This document shows, piece after piece, positions 59,032-64,000 of a stretch of 64,000 nt of DNA. How positions within the stretch are numbered: position 1 is the stretch's first letter; every line of letters starts with the position of its first letter. The stretch comes from Orbilia blumenaviensis (lineage: Eukaryota > Ascomycota > Orbiliomycetes > Orbiliales > Orbiliaceae). The notes under the pieces are model-generated. The model saw nothing but the letters and a program-made list of their open reading frames with translations, searched no databases and was not told the origin of the DNA. Location of the stretch: contig JAVHNS010000008.1 of assembly GCA_036872755.1 (NCBI GenBank), positions 1,860,001-1,924,000 on the forward strand. The letters are read 5' to 3'. Position numbers and translations under genes: made by a program.

Positions 59032-60051
59032 ATGGACCCGCATCTCGCCCGGGTCCTCCAGGCCTTGCAGGAGACCACTGCTGCTTCAACTCCACCTCCA
59101 GCCTCTCAACTCAACCTCCCAGTTCAACTGCAGGCTGTATTAGCCCAGCAGCAGTCGCAACCGCAATCTCAATCCTACGATCCGCGTCGTATCTACCAGC
59201 CAGATATTCCAATCCCCTCCCAGCAGCAGCAGCAGAAGCAGCAGACTCCTTCAGCTCAGTCATTTTTCCAACCTGCAGCTCCTCCTCCTGCACCTGCTGC
59301 TGCACCTGCTGCACCCCCTGCATCAGAGCGCGTTGACCCGCGAATGATCACAAAATGGCCGGCGGCATTGAAGTACATCACAACAGTTATAACAACCAAT
59401 CCAGCTACTATGGAGCGGTTGAAAAAGGTATATAATATTATTAATAATAACCCATTAATACCTAGTTGCTTAAGAAGAAATCCACTAACAGTCATTGGAT
59501 AATATAAATTATAATAGATGAAACTTCACCAAAGAGATCATGAAAGACAGTGGTGGCGCAGTCGAGAGGCTCTCCTAGAGCGTCATTCGAAGAATGCCGA
59601 TAACCGGATGGCCATGGACTCACTATTGTATGCAGTTCTCCTTCTCCCCTTTTCTTCATATAAAATATTCTTATCAAAATATCATCGATTACCGTTCTAA
59701 CAAATAGTAATATATAGGAAGAGCTTCGGTGTATCGGCCACCTCCCTAGAGCTCGTAAGTGCCTACTTCCTTTCCTATACCCAAGTAATAGTTATTTACA
59801 AAGTATAGAAGGAATATATGCACTAACTAACATAATAATAAAAGACGGAGGAAGAAAAACTCCAAGAACTGCAAACCTATGACGAAAAGGTCTACCGTGC
59901 ATCCGTCCAGATGTACAGTTCCATGGCCCAGGACTTTAAGTCCCTCGGGATCCCATTCTTCGTTATCACCGAAGAGGAGTTCCCGGGCGATAGAAGTACT
60001 TTCGTGGAGACTCGACAGAAGGTGATTGATTTGATCGATGATTTGACATGA
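59032..60051 (+). CDS. DUF2458-like fungal protein
   Basis: Exons 59032-59427, 59518-59627, 59718-59754 and 59845-60051 encode 249 residues; all junction phases agree and the third exon is only 37 bases. The first 100 residues are Gln/Pro/Ala-rich and disordered. After VDPRMITKWPAALKYITTVI comes the conserved part: RLKKMKLHQRDHERQWWRSREALLERH across the first junction (HDxERQWW is the hallmark I associate with the fungal DUF2458 family), SFGVSATSLEL in the small exon, and the final LQELQTYDEKVYRASVQMYSSM and FKSLGIPFF block. The C-terminus is helical. The function of the family is unknown to me; an adaptor role via coiled coil is conceivable. The family name is from memory of the motif. Confidence 0.85.
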
Positions 60052-62052
60052 TTCATTCCCACTTTGAACGGCATGTGGGGGGGTAAATGATCTTGGGGCT
60101 AAGTCCACAGAATGCTTTATATCGGTGAAGGTGGAGGGCTGGTTCTAGAGACAAGAGCAATGAGATTAAAAGTGGAATAATAATATGGACGGATGGGTAA
60201 CAACAATAACGGGCGTTCGAGGCGTCGTATGGATGGAAGGGGGTGGAGAGGGTGCGCGTATGCACGGCTCAATACTGACTAATTAAATAAGTACATAATC
60301 AATCAATCATTGGAACATCAATTGCTTACACTTGTACTACATCCTAATCATACACCGTCTATCGAATTAATTGCCTTTATCTTCCTGCAACGTTTAGCGT
60401 CTAGGAAACGGCAGTCATATATCAAAAACTTGTAGCGAGCCAGATTGATATACTTTATAAAAATTAAAACAATAGCTCGCCACCTCCATTAAGTTATTTT
60501 ATTCGTCGATAAGATGGTGAAACAAGGAAAAGAGTGGAGATGGGGGGGGGGGGCACAACCGGAGAAACTGTCTAACCCGCCTTCATCTCTGTGACATCAT
60601 ATCACATTGTAATTAGGTAGTTTGGTACACAAGACTAATCGATTGCGACAATACGGCAGCCATCATCATGGATATATCTAAGTATTGTTCAAAGCAGATA
60701 TCATACCACGATATCAAATTTGCATTATATGTAAGTATATTCTCTCTCTCTCTCTCCTTCTCAACGCTGGTATATATCTCAAAAACCAAAAAAAATAAAA
60801 AAAAAATACACCGTTAAACGCCACAGTCCACCCAAGCTAAGTAAGGAAATAGGTACTCAGGCAATCGCACTCCCATATCCCATAAGCCAAAGTAGAAAGA
60901 TGTATAAAAAAAAAGGGATATATAAACCAATCCAGCCAGCTGCCGGCGCCAGTTCCTAGGCCCCTTTTGCCCCTAGACAATAAAAAAAAAGGGAAAAAAT
61001 AGGTATAAACAATATTGGACCGATCCTTTCGAGAAACAGTGTAAGAATATACAAAAAACAGAAGAAGAAAAAAGATAAAGAGCAAGGGAAAAGGAAAAGG
61101 CTAGGTGGGTGTATTTATAGAAACCAGAAGATCGATCGAGACAAAAGAAAAAGCGAGTGGGGAAAGGGACGGGGAGAAGGTACAAGGTGCAGCCGCACCG
61201 ATATCATATAGACTATGTATAATCGTGGAAGACGCGGACAAAGGAGAAAGTCGTCCTTAATGAAAGGACCAAGAATAGACTGTGAGAAAGGACGCCATAT
61301 CAGTTTGTGAATAGGTATGTACCCATGGCCGGGTATATTGTGGCAACCCCAGCCAGGAAAAGGGAAAAAGCCTATAAGAAGCGCACCCAGGTACGCTAGA
61401 TAGTGTAGTATGCCCGCTTTCTAGCCGGCAAAAGAAGCTTTGTCTCAGAAGCTATCAACACTGGAAGCGAGTAAAAACAGGCGTGTGTGTGTGTTAAAGC
61501 GTAGGTGAGTAGATGAAGAGTGGGCCGAGCGTGGTGTCATGATGTGTAAAGAAAAGGAAAAAAAGAAGATCTCAAAGTACGCTCTGCAGGTTTGTGGGAT
61601 ATGAATACTTTGTAAACAAAACAGCGAGGGGGGAAAGTATAAAAAAAAATACAGCCCATATGATTAACCATTAGAGAAAGTTGAACTAAAGAAACCCATT
61701 TAGCCGCCGAGTTTTGTTTTCGCCTCATAGATATTTACCCAGGTCGTGCATAATCATTATGTTGAAACAGAAGGGAAAAAGGTTCAGGATGAAGGGGATA
61801 AAGATGAACAGGAAAAGAAGTGAAGAAAAGCCAGCAGAAGAAACACACATGCGAACGCAAAGAAAACCAGGACTTTAAGATATGTCTGTGCCCGCAGCAA
61901 AGAGTAACAAACAAAAACAGCGTCTATATTCCCTATGCCAGAACTGTCTATCCGAGAAATAACAGTATGGCCATTTCGGAGATTTAGACGCCGTCTCGAG
62001 GGAATCGAATGCGAGTTTTCAGAGAAAGAAGAAATCTGATTTGAGGCGGCCA
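60052..62052. other. Convergent intergenic region
   Basis: About 2 kb between two 3' ends. It contains a G-run near 60542-60553, (TC)n near 60740, and A-rich stretches with AAAAAA tracts (60.79-61.1 kb). No gene was recognised. Confidence 0.6.
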
Positions 62053-64000
62053 CTAGTCCTCTTCTGCCTCAGTGTCGTCATCCTCCTCATTGTCGCTATG
62101 TCCCTCGCGTCTCCTCCTAAGCTCTCTTTCCATTTCGACGCCTCGGTCGATACGCATCTGAGCAACGGTGATGCCTTCATCTCTGATAACTTCATTAAAC
62201 CATGGGTGTTTGAGAGCATCGCGAGCACTAATTCGCTTTGCTGGGTCGTAAACGAAGATTTTCTTGAGAAGATCGAGTAGTTGTCGGTAGAAGCTACAGG
62301 TTTGCGGTATCATCTCCTGTAATTTTGTTAGCACTCATCCCAAATCTAGGAAGCTAGCGTTCTTGGGGAAGCTTACATCTAGACGACGCATGGCCTTAAC
62401 ATAGCGTCGCGATGTCTTAGTGGTCTCGGTGTTAGGATAGTCAAGCCTGTTATTGCGGAAGAACCTATCATCCAACGTTAGCACATGGCGCAATATACAC
62501 ATCTCCAGCATCAGTGACATACCTAGAAGCGGGACTGTTGGAGCTCTGTGTCTTCGTGATGGCCTGTCGCACAAGCCGGGTTTCAATATCGGCGTTACAG
62601 ACAGTCCTCATCATAGCCAAATGCTCGAGGTTGTCGTGTGTTTGAAATAATGCGTCTCCTGTGTAGAATTCGACAAGAATACATCCAATACTCCAGATAT
62701 CACATGGAAAACTCCAACCAAGACCGAGAATGATCTCTGGAGCCCGGTAGTGCCGGGTCGAGACAACTGACGAGTGATATTCGTCATCGAATGTGGCAGA
62801 GCCAAAGTCGATTAATCTGATATCTGTATCAAGCAGGATCTTTCTGGTCTGGGCCTTCCTGGGGTTAGAGTGTGTAGAAGAAGGAATGATTCTGTTGTAG
62901 GTGAACGTTTCCGAAGTGTTATGCATGAGAAGAATATTCTCTGGTTTCAGATCGGTGTGGATCAAATTCAAATCGTGGAGGACTTTCATGGCGTTAGTAG
63001 ATGAATGAAATATCCTGCAGATGACCGAAAAGAAACTTACAGGCCACACTTGTGAAGAGCTGTCGAGCAAAGGACTGGATTTGACTGCTAGGGAAAGGAG
63101 TGAAGGAATTGGATTTAAGGAAGTCAAAGACAGACATCCCCAGAAGGTCGGTGACAATGCAGATATGATTTCTGTAATCGAAACAATCACGCAAGTGGAT
63201 GCATTTGTTTCTATTTTCTGAATCATTCTTCCCGAGTGTCGAGAGCACACGAAGTTCTATCTTAGATGCGTCGCGATACTTTTGCACGGATCTGATGATC
63301 TTGATGGCACAATACTCATTCTTCTGGTTATCGTAGGCTTGTACAACCTTGCCGAAGGTCCCCTGACCGAGTAGTTTTATTATTCGGTCTAGGAAAGATG
63401 TTAGTGGCTTTCTAGAGTTTGGATAGATGTAGTTAAAAGGTAAGGAGGGCGAGGCTTACATCGGTTAGTGAGAAACGCTCCGTGATTTACAATGTAGTGA
63501 CCTTCGTCGTCGTCAACTTTATTAGTTGTCTTTGTAGTCTATAGACGCGGTTAGTTCTGATATCATCAATGTAGAGAAGCCAACCAACATAAGAGGGAAA
63601 TATATTCCCTCTGAGAGGCTTCACAGATCCTAATAAATGATCATAGTAAGGAAACTTACATCCTCTACTTTTCGCACAACTACCTCCTTGGCCTTGATTG
63701 GGGGATGCGGTGGAGGTTGATAATGGGCAAATGCGTCTGTCTGCTTCTTCGCCATGCTACCTCTCGTAACCCTCTTACGTTTTGTGCCAGCGATAGAAGC
63801 AGAATCCCCAATTGTGGAAGCTAAAGATGTAGCTGCAGTCTCTGTACCATTATTGTAACCTCTGGAGGAAGCACTGGCCGTATTAGCGCTAGACCCCTGA
63901 GACGCGTATGCCGGAGTCTGAGTCACAGAGTACGGCGTAGATGCGTATGGATCGTGATTCGTTTCATACCGATTTACAGCGGCTGTCGTTGTTGCACCGT
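62053..64000 (-). CDS. lkh1: LAMMER (CLK-type) dual-specificity protein kinase, 5' partial
   Basis: Six exons are visible: 63660-64000 (continues past the edge), 63460-63538, 63041-63388, 62523-62982, 62377-62464 and 62053-62316, in agreeing phases, about 525 residues. The Ser/Thr/Ala-rich N-terminal region is cut by the window. The kinase domain begins [15 protein letters not shown] (glycine loop), then CAIKII (VAIK lysine), HTDLKPEN (catalytic loop, in the HTD form typical of the family), [15 protein letters not shown] (activation loop and P+1), and EHLAMMRT, a variant of the EHLAMMER motif. An acidic tail closes the protein. Yeast KNS1, S. pombe Lkh1 and metazoan CLKs phosphorylate SR proteins and act in splicing, stress and ribosome-biogenesis signalling. 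Two of its acceptors (GAAAG, GATAG) are purine-rich. Confidence 0.95.

Overview
This window is nuclear DNA from a filamentous ascomycete. Genes carry short introns with GT(A/G)NGT donors, CTAAC/CTGAC-like branch sites and AG acceptors. The recognisable proteins (PAM16, YIP1, ERG2, VIP1, SIP5, ARA2, a PEX30/31/32-type peroxin, a LAMMER kinase, a DUF2458-like protein) are fungal. Intergenic distances are long (up to about 5-6 kb), AT-rich and full of homopolymer tracts and microsatellites. That would suit a Pezizomycetes-type genome, but I cannot fix the taxon from sequence alone.

Layout. 0-4.4 kb: C-terminal end of a Gln/Met/Gly-rich protein (+), a long gap, then a two-exon metallothionein-like gene (-). 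4.4-10.3 kb: gene-less. 10.3-18.2 kb (all -): a two-zinc-finger protein, YIP1 and a dysferlin-domain peroxin. 19.5-22.2 kb (+): PAM16 with an ATG-only first exon, and ARA2. 22.7-29.2 kb (-): VIP1-type RRM protein, a VWA-domain protein, a GNAT acetyltransferase. 33.2-35.6 kb (+): SIP5 behind a long pyrimidine-rich leader. 36.9-40.8 kb: an 86-residue three-exon gene (-) divergent from an MGT1-type DNA repair gene (+), then an unrecognised helical protein (-). 42.3-48.4 kb (all -): four loci with N-terminal signal peptides, two intact and two with disturbed start regions, and a 287-bp TIR element beside one of them. 49.4-50.8 kb: an F-box-like protein with a Cys-rich tail (-). 50.9-55.5 kb: gene-less. 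55.5-64 kb: ERG2 (-), a predicted mitochondrial membrane protein (-), a DUF2458-like gene (+) and a LAMMER kinase (-) running off the right edge.

Most genes are housekeeping: ER/Golgi traffic (YIP1), peroxisome membrane (PEX30/31/32 type), mitochondrial import (PAM16), ergosterol synthesis (ERG2), erythroascorbate synthesis (ARA2), signalling (SIP5, LAMMER kinase) and alkyl-DNA repair (MGT1). They are not one pathway. The accessory-looking part is 42-48.5 kb, where secreted proteins without recognisable domains sit among minisatellites, a MITE-like element and apparently decaying copies. That is the best candidate here for something undescribed. Exon structures were derived by hand from splice signals, reading-frame continuity and family similarity.
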